From NCBI GenBank assembly GCA_043797305.1, contig JAZDPW010000017.1, positions 1-44,802 on the forward strand: a stretch of DNA of 44,802 nt, written 5' to 3'. The DNA is from CAZGHF01 sp043797305 (GTDB taxonomy: Bacteria > Patescibacteriota > Minisyncoccia > UBA6257 > GWB1-50-10). The notes beneath the pieces were generated by a model, which had not been told where the DNA came from, ran no database searches, and saw nothing but the letters and a program-made list of their open reading frames with translations. The position numbers and the translations under genes are program-made. The first letter of the stretch is position 1; each line of letters begins with the position of its first letter. This document shows positions 23,055-31,061 of the stretch, in pieces.

Positions 23055-24331
23055 TATTTTTTGAATTCTATTGACTCGATGTAATTTTTGATCTCTTCGG
23101 CCCGGTCAAAAATCTTTTTCCGGTAATCGCCGTAACCAGCCACTCTCAAGTTCATATTGGACCGGCCGTATTCCTTCATCGCCCTAAAGTGATCCGGGTA
23201 AATTTCGCTGATTTTCTTAATGGCACCGCTTTGGGTGTAAACGTTGATGTCGTCCGGTTCTACGCGGCGGCGCTCCTGAGGCGGGACGATGATAAGACAA
23301 TTTTCCGGAACATCGGTTAGGCCGGCTATCTCTTTCTCCAGCTTATCAATAAAATCAATATCATTCCAGCTGGGAGAGAAAACAATATTATCAAAGATGC
23401 TGGAGGGAATACCCATTACTTTCGTAAATTTTTGAGGGCCGAAAGATGCGTGGCGGCTCACGTCTTCGTATTTGAACTCCAAGGCTTGCTTCGGAAAAAC
23501 GCCTTGCTTGAAGTTGTTGTAATGAAATCTAATCTGCTCATTTGAAGAAACGTCAAACCGGCCTAAAAGCCCGAAGTCGGTGAGGTTAAAAAGTTCTTCT
23601 TCACTCAAACCATCTTCGACCAACAGACCGGTCATTTTCTCAATTAGCCGGTTCAAAATAGCGCTTTTTTTGCGGCCGTAAACGTGTTTGTACATTTTGA
23701 TGTAAAAATCCTGTACATCTTTGGACTGGTCCACCGCTACTTCGTTAATGACAAGCTTCCCATCGATGAAATAAACGTGGTGAGCGAGGTATTCCACGCC
23801 AACTTTTTCACCGATGGTATAAAAGGCGTCCCGTTCCAAGTAATCAAGTTTTTCCATGCCAAGATTCTTGTCAGAGACGCCTAAATAAAGCGGGTCAGTC
23901 CTTGAAAAGAAACCGCGAATCTTCTCATAATCAAAACCGGCACCTTTTATAACCCCTTTTAAACTTTCAAGTATTTTAAGACCCCGCTCGTTGTGGCTAA
24001 CGCTTCCTAAGTTTTCGGTAACGTGGGAAAAAGGACCGTGACCAATATCGTGATAAAGAGCAAATATCGGCAAATTCCGGGCCTGGCTCTGGTCAATGAA
24101 TCCGTAACGAAGCCATTCGGCAGCAAGTCGTTTGGTTCGGGCATAGGCGCCGAGCGAGTGTTCTTTTCTTGTGTGGGTGGCAGCCGGAAAAATCTGAAAA
24201 GTCAGTCCCAGTTGATATTTAAACCCGAGCGACTGAAAAGACGCGGTGTCTACAAGCGGAATAACCTCCGTCACGTCAATCAAGCCGAGAATGGGGTCAA
24301 TGATTATTTTTGGCTTCTTAACTAAATTCAT
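23054..24331 (-). CDS. HD-domain phosphohydrolase
   Basis: A 425-aa HD-superfamily protein. The metal-binding set appears as H-T-R-x-E-H (about residues 54-59, ATHTRKEHSLGAY), YHDIGHGPFSH (about 94-104) and a later Asp in MEKLDYLERDA. This resembles the SAMHD1/YdhJ-like dNTP or nucleotide phosphohydrolase group, though the substrate cannot be told from sequence. Its length fits that group. It follows a 35-codon ORF by 4 nt and overlaps gatB by 1 nt. The nearby thymidylate genes make a nucleotide role attractive but unproven. Confidence 0.85.
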   Translation of the reverse strand: MNLVKKPKIIIDPILGLIDVTEVIPLVDTASFQSLGFKYQLGLTFQIFPAATHTRKEHSLGAYARTKRLAAEWLRYGFIDQSQARNLPIFALYHDIGHGPFSHVTENLGSVSHNERGLKILESLKGVIKGAGFDYEKIRGFFSRTDPLYLGVSDKNLGMEKLDYLERDAFYTIGEKVGVEYLAHHVYFIDGKLVINEVAVDQSKDVQDFYIKMYKHVYGRKKSAILNRLIEKMTGLLVEDGLSEEELFNLTDFGLLGRFDVSSNEQIRFHYNNFKQGVFPKQALEFKYEDVSRHASFGPQKFTKVMGIPSSIFDNIVFSPSWNDIDFIDKLEKEIAGLTDVPENCLIIVPPQERRRVEPDDINVYTQSGAIKKISEIYPDHFRAMKEYGRSNMNLRVAGYGDYRKKIFDRAEEIKNYIESIEFKK

Positions 24332-24335
24332 AAGT

Positions 24336-24443
24336 TTAACCCAGTTTTTTCTTCACGAGTTTGAACACGTGTTCGTGTACTTCTTCCGGGCGCATGCAAA
24401 TCGTCCCCCTTACGATAAGTTTCCCCTTTTTGTTTTTACTCAT
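24336..24443 (-). CDS. Possible 35-aa protein upstream of the HD hydrolase
   Basis: A short ORF, MSKNKKGKLIVRGTICMRPE and on to FKLVKKKLG, ending 5 bp before the HD gene start. It is very basic, with no recognised family. Its ATG is preceded by AT-rich DNA with TATAGT and TATTAG as possible -10 boxes, divergent from thyA. The close spacing and coding-like composition support translation, either as a small protein or as a coupled leader peptide. Confidence 0.4.
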   Translation of the reverse strand: MSKNKKGKLIVRGTICMRPEEVHEHVFKLVKKKLG

Positions 24444-24470
24444 AATATTTCTAATATTACTATATTCCTG

Positions 24471-24476
24471 TATAAT
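24471..24476 (+). promoter_or_regulatory. -10 box of thyA
   Basis: TATAAT 10 nt before the thyA ATG (24487). A second TATAAT overlaps the ATG itself. No Shine-Dalgarno is seen. The longer ORF starting at 24361 would read through the promoter and is not favoured. Confidence 0.5.
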
Positions 24477-24486
24477 ACCAGCTATA

Positions 24487-25395
24487 ATGCCGTTCTATAA
24501 GCCCTACAGCGAACGGACGCCCGACTATCAGTACCGGAATCTCTTGGAGATTATTTTGAAAGACGGCGTCTACACTAAAAACCAGTACCAGACCAAAGGC
24601 ACCTACACCGTGGCAACCCTGCCCAATATGGTTTTCCCTATCGAAAACGGCGTACCTCTCATCACCGAACGGAAAATAGGTTTTTGGCGGAAACCGATCT
24701 CCGAAATCATCGCTTTTATAAACGGGGCGAGAACCTTAGACGACCTCCGGAAATACGGCGACGAAAAAACCTGGGCCGGCTGGTGGGGAACCTGGGTCAC
24801 TGCCGAAAAATGCGCCAAATTCGGCCTCGAGCCCGGCGATATGGGTCCGGGCGCTTACGGCCCCGGTTATTATCCGCCCACGCCCGAAGGCGGCCACTTC
24901 AATCAGTGGCTTCACCTCATAAAGCAAATCAAAGAACGTCCCTGGCTTCGCACTCACCGGGTCACTCCCTGGATTCCCTACTACTGCCTTCAGCACGACG
25001 AACTTCAACGCAAAGTAGTCGTCGCGCCCTGCCACGGCGATATCCAGGTAACAATCCTTGACGGGAAAATGTTCATGCGGATGGACCAGCGCTCGGGTGA
25101 TGTGCCGATCGGCGTACCGTCCAATATGATTCAGTATGCCGCCCTGCTTTTGATGCTCGCCCAGGTAACCGGTTACGAACCGCATACTTTTACTCATTCC
25201 ATCCACGACGGCCAAATCTACGAAGACCAGGTGGAAAAAGTGAAAGAAATAATCGCCCGGGAGCCGCGTCCTTTCCCGACTCTCCGAATCACCGACCCCT
25301 CAATCAAAGACATATTCGCCTTCCGGCCGGAGCATTTCGAACTTACCGATTACGACCCTCACCCGGCAATGAATGACATCCCGGTTACGGAATAA
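24487..25395 (+). CDS. thyA: Thymidylate synthase, divergent ThyA type
   Basis: A 302-aa enzyme for dUMP + methylene-THF to dTMP + DHF. The nucleophile Cys is in VVAPCHGDIQ, phosphate-binding Arg and Asp in MDQRSGDVPIGVPSN with the Asn that favours dUMP over dCMP, and the His/Tyr pair in HSIHDGQIYEDQ. The usual GPVYGxQWR region is replaced by GDMGPGAYGPGYYPPTP, and the N-terminal half is divergent, so this is an outlying branch. The next gene begins 5 nt after its stop and carries dihydrofolate reductase, which recycles the DHF made here. Confidence 0.88.
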   Translation: MPFYKPYSERTPDYQYRNLLEIILKDGVYTKNQYQTKGTYTVATLPNMVFPIENGVPLITERKIGFWRKPISEIIAFINGARTLDDLRKYGDEKTWAGWWGTWVTAEKCAKFGLEPGDMGPGAYGPGYYPPTPEGGHFNQWLHLIKQIKERPWLRTHRVTPWIPYYCLQHDELQRKVVVAPCHGDIQVTILDGKMFMRMDQRSGDVPIGVPSNMIQYAALLLMLAQVTGYEPHTFTHSIHDGQIYEDQVEKVKEIIAREPRPFPTLRITDPSIKDIFAFRPEHFELTDYDPHPAMNDIPVTE

Positions 25396-25400
25396 AAAAC

Positions 25401-26342
25401 ATGATAATAATAATCGTCGCCGTCTCCAAAGACGGATTCATCGGAAAAAACGGCCAAATCCCGTGGCGCCTCAAAAGCGACATGGCTCATTTTAAAGCCG
25501 TGACGAGTGGCCACACCGTCGTAATGGGCAGAAAAACCTGGGAGTCGCTCCCGCCGAACCTCCGTCCCCTCCCCGAGCGAAGAAATATCGTCATAACCCG
25601 CCAAACCGGTTTTTCCGCCGAAGGAGCGGAAATCGTTCCTTCGCTTGAAGAGGCGTTCAGGCTCGCCGAAGAAGATGAAATTAAAAACAACAAAAATATT
25701 TTCATCTGCGGCGGCGCCGAAATTTACAAACAAGCCCTGCCTTACGCCGAAAAAGTGCTCATCACCAGGGTTCAAAAAGTTATCGGCGACGGTGATGCCA
25801 AATTCCCCGATCTTCCGCCCGCGGAATGGAATTTAATATCTAAAAAACCGGGCGAACGAAGTGAGGGCGACGAATGTGATTTTAATTTTGAGATTTACTC
25901 GCCTAATCTCCGCTATATCGAATTTGCCGCTGTGCGAACCGGCACCCAGCTCAAGACGATGAGGACAATCCGAAAAGAGGGCCACTGCCCTTTCTGCCCG
26001 GAAAATCTCTCCCTTTACCATAAAGAGCCAATTACTTGGGAAGGAAAGCATTGGGTCGTAACCGACAGCCAATGGCCGTACCCTGGTAAAAATGTCCATA
26101 AGTTGATAATTTTGAAAAAACACGCCGAAGACATGAGCGAACTACCAACCGGCGCCGGCGATGAACTTGTCGCCATCACGGCAATGGTGGAGAAAGAAAC
26201 AGACGTGAAAGGCGGCGGAATCGGCTTCCGCTTCGGCGACCCGATTTTATCCGGCGCGAGCGTAAAACATCTTCACTTTCAGATTATTTCGCCAAAACGC
26301 GGCGAAGAGCCGGTAAAGTTTTTCATCGGCTCGGGCTCCTAA
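25401..26342 (+). CDS. Dihydrofolate reductase fused to a GalT-like HIT domain
   Basis: A 313-aa two-domain protein. Residues 1-~165 are DHFR: IIVAVSKDGFIGKNGQIPWRLKSDMAHFK (cut here for clarity at WRL), VVMGRKTWESLP and FICGGAEIYKQALPYAEK. Residues ~190-313 carry CPFC plus HLHFQII (HxHxQ), typical of GalT-type histidine-triad nucleotidyltransferases or hydrolases. No linker or stop lies between them, and the frame is continuous. DHFR reduces DHF after ThyA; the HIT part may act on a nucleotide. It follows thyA in one transcript and converges on the deaminase gene. Confidence 0.85.
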   Translation: MIIIIVAVSKDGFIGKNGQIPWRLKSDMAHFKAVTSGHTVVMGRKTWESLPPNLRPLPERRNIVITRQTGFSAEGAEIVPSLEEAFRLAEEDEIKNNKNIFICGGAEIYKQALPYAEKVLITRVQKVIGDGDAKFPDLPPAEWNLISKKPGERSEGDECDFNFEIYSPNLRYIEFAAVRTGTQLKTMRTIRKEGHCPFCPENLSLYHKEPITWEGKHWVVTDSQWPYPGKNVHKLIILKKHAEDMSELPTGAGDELVAITAMVEKETDVKGGGIGFRFGDPILSGASVKHLHFQIISPKRGEEPVKFFIGSGS

Positions 26343-26343
26343 C

Positions 26344-27168
26344 CTAATTTTCCGCCACTCGGATGATTTTTATGCCTGCCGCTTTCAGGTTTCTTTCGCC
26401 GTTTAGATTCGAGTAACCGCCCGTAAAATAAATTTCTTTTACGCCGGTCTCCGCTATCTGGGTGGCGCAGTTCGAGCAAGGGAAAACCGTAAGATAGAGC
26501 GAAGCGCCTTCGAGGGAAATCCCTTTTCGGGCGGCTTCGGCAATAATTCCCGCTTCGGCGTGAAGCGAGGTGTAAATCCCCGGTCCCTCGCCGGCGTTTA
26601 AATTGCTCCTCGGGTCGCCGTCAATGTTGGGGGCGTTTTCGGTCGGTTTGTGGGCGTTAAAATTCGATAAGATGACTTTCCCGTCCTTTACGGCCACAGC
26701 GCCGACCTGTCGCCACCAATCGGAACTCTTTTCGGCTTCGGTGCGGGCAAAACCGATGAACTTTTTATCGAGTTCCTCCTTGGATATGACAATATCGGGA
26801 GAAACGGGATAGGAAGTAACCGCGCCCATTCTGTCCCAGCGAAGAAAGACCCTTTCGAAAGAAACAGGTTTGTTTTTGAAATATTGGGCGGCAAGTTCCC
26901 GCGTCACCTCGTCTTCGGCAAAAACTATCTCTCCGGAAAGGCCGGAAATGTCTTTTTCTTCAAGAACTTCCACCCGGGGAGCGAGCTGAAGCGCCCGGGC
27001 AGTCGCAACTATTTCTTCGGGACTCAAGGCCCGAACGTCTCTCTCCAAAACCGGAAATTTACCGAGAATGCTTCGTCCGAGAACGTAGAGCACGTCCGGT
27101 TTTACCTTTCGGCAAAACTCCTGATGCCCCTTGTGAATTACCGGTATGTAAGCTATTGCCGCTTTCAT
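26344..27168 (-). CDS. Nucleotidyltransferase-like domain fused to dCMP/cytidine deaminase
   Basis: A 274-aa protein. The N-terminus (AIAYIPVIHKGHQEF) has an HxGH-like motif of cytidylyltransferase folds and continues with an alpha/beta pattern to ~residue 110. The C-terminus (about 135-274) is a zinc deaminase: SLHAEAGIIAEA (zinc His and catalytic Glu) and FPCSNCATQIAE (two zinc Cys). The deaminase part most resembles deoxycytidylate deaminase, which would supply dUMP to ThyA. The first 110 nt overlap the end of the upstream cytidylyltransferase gene in another frame. Convergent with the DHFR-HIT gene, stops 1 bp apart. Confidence 0.82.
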   Translation of the reverse strand: MKAAIAYIPVIHKGHQEFCRKVKPDVLYVLGRSILGKFPVLERDVRALSPEEIVATARALQLAPRVEVLEEKDISGLSGEIVFAEDEVTRELAAQYFKNKPVSFERVFLRWDRMGAVTSYPVSPDIVISKEELDKKFIGFARTEAEKSSDWWRQVGAVAVKDGKVILSNFNAHKPTENAPNIDGDPRSNLNAGEGPGIYTSLHAEAGIIAEAARKGISLEGASLYLTVFPCSNCATQIAETGVKEIYFTGGYSNLNGERNLKAAGIKIIRVAEN

Positions 27169-27766
27169 AGTCTATGCCGCCTAAGAACTCGTTGATGACC
27201 AGTTTAATTTTATCACCCAATTGTTCCACTCCGCCAATCATCAGTCGGCGCAGTTTCGCCGTGGTTGTGGTTGCCGCTTTGGCCGGTAAAACCTTTATAT
27301 CGCCGCAGTACTTCAGAAGATTCCTTTTGTCTTCTTCGCCGAAATCCTCCGTCGTTTCGGACATTATGAGTACGTCGGGTCTCACGAGTTTTATCAGTTT
27401 GTACTGATGGTCGTTGTCGTTGCGGATAGTCAATATATCAACCGACCTTAAGCCCGAAAGTATTTCCACCCTATCCTCCAGTTTGTCGAACGGCCGATTC
27501 GGTCCCTTGCGTTTTCTGGTAAGCTCGTCGGTATCGACGCCGACAATCAAAATGTCGCCGTGGCTTTTCGCTTCTTCAAGATACCGTTTGTGGCCGACGT
27601 GAAAAAGGTCGTACACGCCCTGCGTCAGGACTATCCTATAACCGGCGTCTTTCAAGATTTTCACCACCGCCGCCAGGTTCGAGTAATCGGGAATGTAGCG
27701 CTCCCTGAAACCCAAGGCGCCGCTTACGATGTGTTTTACGATGGAAGAGTTGCTATTCGGCGCCAT
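27059..27766 (-). CDS. Cytidylyltransferase-like protein (RfaE/TagD type)
   Basis: A 235-aa nucleotidyltransferase. The motif LTQGVYDLFHVGHKRYLEEAKSHGDILIVGVDTDE (quoted parts: GVYDLFHVGH, ILIVGVDTD) marks the HxGH family that activates small phosphorylated molecules with CTP or ATP. The fold should end near KIKLVINEFLGG (about residue 190); the last ~40 residues are low-complexity and overlap the next gene by 110 nt. TATAAT sits 8 nt before ATG (27775-27780), so the message may be leaderless. Substrate unknown. Confidence 0.82.
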   Translation of the reverse strand: MAPNSNSSIVKHIVSGALGFRERYIPDYSNLAAVVKILKDAGYRIVLTQGVYDLFHVGHKRYLEEAKSHGDILIVGVDTDELTRKRKGPNRPFDKLEDRVEILSGLRSVDILTIRNDNDHQYKLIKLVRPDVLIMSETTEDFGEEDKRNLLKYCGDIKVLPAKAATTTTAKLRRLMIGGVEQLGDKIKLVINEFLGGIDYESGNSLHTGNSQGASGVLPKGKTGRALRSRTKHSR

Positions 27767-27774
27767 ATAAATTG

Positions 27775-27780
27775 ATTATA
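27775..27780 (-). promoter_or_regulatory. -10 box of the cytidylyltransferase gene, 8 nt before ATG
   Basis: GATATAAT, then CAATTTAT, then ATG on the minus strand, directly after the rplK terminator. No Shine-Dalgarno. Confidence 0.5.
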
Positions 27781-27787
27781 TCAAAGA

Positions 27788-27827
27788 AAGAATATGGGTA
27801 TTACTCAACAGTAATACCCATATTCTT
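27788..27827 (-). terminator. Terminator overlapping the 3' end of rplK
   Basis: A perfect 17-bp stem (27788-27804/27811-27827) with a 6-nt loop. The upstream arm is made of the last codons of rplK (NMGIT) and the loop holds its stop region. TTTCTTTGAT follows on the minus strand. It is the probable end of the secE-nusG-rplK transcript. Confidence 0.7.
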
Positions 27828-28223
27828 GGCCGTGCCTTCTATTATTTTTTCGGCCGCTTCGATGGAATTCGCATTCAGGTCCTCCATTTTCCGCTCGGCG
27901 ATTTCGCGAACCTGGGCCCGCGTCACCTTGCCGACTTTGATTTTGTGCGGTTCGGCTGAACCCTTCTCGATGCCGGCTGCCTTTTTGAGGAGCGATGATG
28001 CCGGCGGGGTTTTCAGTTTGAAATCGAAGCTCCGGTCTTCGTAAATCGTGATTTCCGCCGGGACAATGTCGCCGGTCATATCCTTCGTCGCTTCGTTGAA
28101 CTTTTGGCAGAAAAGGCCGATATTGATGCCGTGCGGACCGAGCGCCGAGCCGATTGGCGGCGCAGGGTTGGCCTGCCCGGCCTGGATTTCAAGTTTTAAT
28201 TTTGCTTTTACGTGTTTTGCCAT
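27801..28223 (-). CDS. rplK: 50S ribosomal protein L11
   Basis: A 140-aa uL11 of the GTPase-associated centre. Motifs: LEIQAGQANPAPPIGSALG (N-terminal) and the RNA-binding C-terminal domain with KIGKVTRAQV-like sequence and TAKNMGITVE at the end. Normal length (~141). It follows nusG in the usual secE-nusG-rplK order; rplA does not follow. Its last codons form one arm of a terminator stem. Confidence 0.96.
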   Translation of the reverse strand: MAKHVKAKLKLEIQAGQANPAPPIGSALGPHGINIGLFCQKFNEATKDMTGDIVPAEITIYEDRSFDFKLKTPPASSLLKKAAGIEKGSAEPHKIKVGKVTRAQVREIAERKMEDLNANSIEAAEKIIEGTAKNMGITVE

Positions 28224-28228
28224 TTTTG

Positions 28229-28256
28229 TTATAAGTTATTGGTTATTGGTCATTGG
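28229..28256. repeat. Degenerate heptamer repeats (TTATTGG type)
   Basis: GTTATAAG-TTATTGG-TTATTGG-TCATTGG-TC, period 7, between nusG and rplK. Confidence 0.7.
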
Positions 28257-28805
28257 TCAAATTCTCTGTACTTGCAGCGTATCTAATTCTACCAATGTAT
28301 CCCGGCCGAATACAGGGACCAAAACCTTTACCTTCCCTCTTTCTTCGTCAATCTCGGCCACTTTTCCTTCATGTTCTTTGAAAGGGCCGTCAATGATCTT
28401 CACTATTTCGTTGACCTTCAAATCTATCTTGAAAGTCGGCTCTTTCTCGCCCATCCGCCCCATCAGATCGTCAACTTCTTCTTTTGAGAGCGGGGTGGGC
28501 TTGGCCGAGCTTGCCCCGACAAAACCGGTCACCCGGGGCGTGTTTCTCACCACGTACCAGGAATCGTTGTCCAAAATCATATCCACCAGCACATAGCCCG
28601 GATAAATTTTTTCTTTGGTAACCTGGCGCCTGCCGCTTTTTACCTTGATTTTCGTTTCCTTGGGAACAACGACGTTGAAAATTTTGTCGGTCATCGCAAG
28701 CGACTCGATCCTCTGTTTCAGGTAGCGCGAAACGGCGTCTTCGTAGCCGGCATAAGTATGAACGGCGTACCAGTTGCGATTTGTTTTTGTAGCTTGTTCC
28801 ATCAT
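28257..28805 (-). CDS. nusG: Transcription elongation factor NusG
   Basis: A 182-aa NusG. NGN domain: NWYAVHTYAGYEDAVSRYLKQR (quoted from W) and YPGYVLVDM, with NTPRVTGFVG. The KOW motif near the C-terminus (VNEIVKIIDGPFKEHEGKV) is intact. It couples RNA polymerase with Rho or the ribosome and takes part in rRNA antitermination with NusB. It lies 3 nt after secE, so the two are coupled. Confidence 0.95.
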   Translation of the reverse strand: MMEQATKTNRNWYAVHTYAGYEDAVSRYLKQRIESLAMTDKIFNVVVPKETKIKVKSGRRQVTKEKIYPGYVLVDMILDNDSWYVVRNTPRVTGFVGASSAKPTPLSKEEVDDLMGRMGEKEPTFKIDLKVNEIVKIIDGPFKEHEGKVAEIDEERGKVKVLVPVFGRDTLVELDTLQVQRI

Positions 28806-28808
28806 GTT

Positions 28809-28994
28809 TTAAATTACCAGTCTTTCCAGTAGCTGCATGAAAATAAAATCCAGGATACCCAGGAAAATAGCAACCGCTATAGAAAAGCCGATTACGAAAA
28901 GGGTGTAGCGGATTGTCTCTTGCTTGGTCGGCCAATTCACCCGTTTCAGTTCCCGGCGCGACTCCTCAAAAAATGTTTTTACTTTACCGAACAT
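28809..28994 (-). CDS. secE: Preprotein translocase subunit SecE
   Basis: A 61-aa single-span SecE of the SecYEG channel. An amphipathic N-terminal part (FFEESRRELKRVNWPTKQET) is followed by one membrane helix (about 32-55). The WPTKQE motif is the family signature. It is first in the secE-nusG-rplK unit. Confidence 0.94.
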   Translation of the reverse strand: MFGKVKTFFEESRRELKRVNWPTKQETIRYTLFVIGFSIAVAIFLGILDFIFMQLLERLVI

Positions 28995-29022
28995 GTGTAT
29001 TGAAATTTACAACAAAACGGCC

Positions 29023-30966
29023 TCAAGTGTCAAGGTTTTTGACCGATGTTGCGTGCGACTGGATGAAATTTTTCCTCGGCTCGACCTCGGCTCCCATCAG
29101 AATGTCGAAAAGTTTGTCCGCTTCCTCGGCGTCTTCCACATTCACCAATTTTAAGGTTCTTACCCCCGGGTCCATCGTCGTCTCCCACAATTGAGTCGGG
29201 TTCATTTCGCCGAGACCCTTGTAACGCTGAATACTTACCCCGTCGCCCAAAGCCGTGAGAGTTTTATCCTTCTCTTTGTCGCTGTAGACATAACTTACGC
29301 TCTTGCCTTTTTGGATTCTGAAAAGAGGGGGTTTGGCAATAAAAAGATGGCCGTTTTCTATAATCTGCGGGAAATAGCGGTAGAAAAGAGTAAGAAGCAG
29401 GGTCCGGATATGAGCGCCGTCAACGTCGGCATCGGTCATGATGATTACTTTGTGATATCTCAACTTACTGATGTCGAAATTATCGGAAATGGCGGTGCCC
29501 AAAGCGATAACAAGCGACTTGATTTCTTTGTTCAGGAGCATCTTGTCGATTCTTGATTTCTCGACGTTTAAGATCTTGCCTTTGAGCGGCAAAACCGCCT
29601 GAGTGCGACGGTCTCGGCCCTGCTTGCAGGAACCGCCGGCCGAGTCGCCTTCTACGAGGAAAAGCTCCGACTCGGAGGCGTTCCGAGACGAGCAGTCGGC
29701 AAGCTTGCCGGGAAGGGTAAGTCCTTCCAGGGCCCCCTTTCTAAGAACCGTGTCTTTGGCCGCCTTGGCCGCCATTCTCGCCTTTGCAGCGAGAAGGTTT
29801 TTCTCAATCATCTTCCGGCCGTCCGAAGCGTGCCGCTCCAAAAACTCTTTTAGAGCTTCGGCAACGACCGTTTCAACCGCCGTTCTTGCTTCCGGGTTAC
29901 CGAGGCGGGCTTTGGTTTGGCCTTCAAACTGCAGTTTGCTCTGGACGATTTTCACCGATATCGCGGCAATCAAACCTTCCCGGACGTCGTCGCCGGTTAG
30001 GTTCTCGTCCGATTCCTTGACGTATCCTTCGGCCCGGGCAAAGTCGTTTAAGGTTCGGGTCAGTGCCGAACGGAAACCGGTAAGGTGCATGCCGCCATCG
30101 GCGGTATAAATATTGTTCGCAAAACTCATTTCCTGCGACTCAACGTCGTCAACATAAATAAAAGCCGCTTCAACTTCCGTGTTTTCGGAAGTGCGGTGAA
30201 TGTAAAAGAGGTTTTCCTGAAGCGGTGTCGCGTTGCCGATTAGGTGCCTCACGTACGAACTCAAGCCGCCGTCAAAGTAGAAACCGAAATAAACCGGTTC
30301 GCTCCCCCGCTCGTCGACGAGTTCCATTCTCACGCCTTTCGTAAGATATGCCTGCTGGCGGAAGTGATTCAGGATTTTATGAAAATCGTATTCGATTTTC
30401 GGAAATGTTTCCGGGTCGGCATCGAAAATAACTTTCGTCCCGGACCCCGTGCAGGAATTTTCTTTTTTAACTTTCGTTTTCGGCTTGCCGTATTGGTACT
30501 CCTGAGAGTAAAGATGGCCGTCGCGGCAAACCTCAACCCGCAGCCATTTGGAAAGGGCGTTTACGACGGAAACTCCCACGCCGTGCAAACCGCCGGCAAC
30601 TTTGTAAGATTCGCCACCGAACTTTCCGCCGGCATGGAGGGTGGTCATCACCGTTTCCAGGGCGGACTTTTTCGTCTGCTTGTGAAGGTCGACCGGAATA
30701 CCCCGGCCGTCGTCCGTCACCGCCACCCGGTTATTTTTCAAAAGCTCGATCTTGATTGTCTTCGCGAAACCAGCCATCGCCTCGTCGATGGAGTTGTCTA
30801 CCACCTCCCAAATGAGGTGATGCAAACCGTCAACGCCGGTAGAACCGATATACATTCCCGGGCGTTTCCGGACCGGCTCAAGACCCTCCAAAACATATAT
30901 GTCTTTGGCGGTATAAGAGCTGTTTTTTTGTTCTTTTTTCGGTTCTTTTTCCGCTTCTTTTGACAT
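29023..30966 (-). CDS. gyrB: DNA gyrase subunit B
   Basis: A 647-aa ATPase subunit of gyrase, which introduces negative supercoils. GHKL ATPase motifs: EVVDNSIDEAMAGF, DDGRGIPVD and GGLHGVGVSVVNALS. Toprim domain: ELFLVEGDSAGGS and IIMTDADVDGAHIRTLLLT. C-terminal RYKGLGEMNPTQLWETTMDP. At ~650 aa it is of the short, GyrB/ParE size class, so ParE cannot be fully excluded, but the sequence looks like GyrB. Start at 30966 is preferred over GTG 30978. The leader is a hairpin followed by U5 directly before AUG. Confidence 0.92.
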   Translation of the reverse strand: MSKEAEKEPKKEQKNSSYTAKDIYVLEGLEPVRKRPGMYIGSTGVDGLHHLIWEVVDNSIDEAMAGFAKTIKIELLKNNRVAVTDDGRGIPVDLHKQTKKSALETVMTTLHAGGKFGGESYKVAGGLHGVGVSVVNALSKWLRVEVCRDGHLYSQEYQYGKPKTKVKKENSCTGSGTKVIFDADPETFPKIEYDFHKILNHFRQQAYLTKGVRMELVDERGSEPVYFGFYFDGGLSSYVRHLIGNATPLQENLFYIHRTSENTEVEAAFIYVDDVESQEMSFANNIYTADGGMHLTGFRSALTRTLNDFARAEGYVKESDENLTGDDVREGLIAAISVKIVQSKLQFEGQTKARLGNPEARTAVETVVAEALKEFLERHASDGRKMIEKNLLAAKARMAAKAAKDTVLRKGALEGLTLPGKLADCSSRNASESELFLVEGDSAGGSCKQGRDRRTQAVLPLKGKILNVEKSRIDKMLLNKEIKSLVIALGTAISDNFDISKLRYHKVIIMTDADVDGAHIRTLLLTLFYRYFPQIIENGHLFIAKPPLFRIQKGKSVSYVYSDKEKDKTLTALGDGVSIQRYKGLGEMNPTQLWETTMDPGVRTLKLVNVEDAEEADKLFDILMGAEVEPRKNFIQSHATSVKNLDT

Positions 30967-30999
30967 AAAAACGCCCACCTTTAGGGCGCTCTCATTATA
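30967..30999 (-). promoter_or_regulatory. gyrB promoter -10 and terminator-like leader hairpin
   Basis: TATAAT at 30994-30999 on the minus strand. The short leader folds as AGCGCCC/GGGCGTT (one G-U) with the loop TAAAGGT, followed by TTTTT and then ATG. It looks like an attenuator, or a structure that hides the AAAGGTGG Shine-Dalgarno-like stretch in its loop. Confidence 0.45.
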
Positions 31000-31061
31000 T
31001 CATACCGGAGGGGCAAAAACAAGCCAAAAACCTGCCTTTTTGAGCGATTCTAGGGGTGTTT

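Noticed and set aside
24361..24486. A 42-residue N-terminal extension of thyA
   Set aside because: It would translate through the promoter and the opposite small ORF; ThyA homology begins at MPFYKPYSERT.
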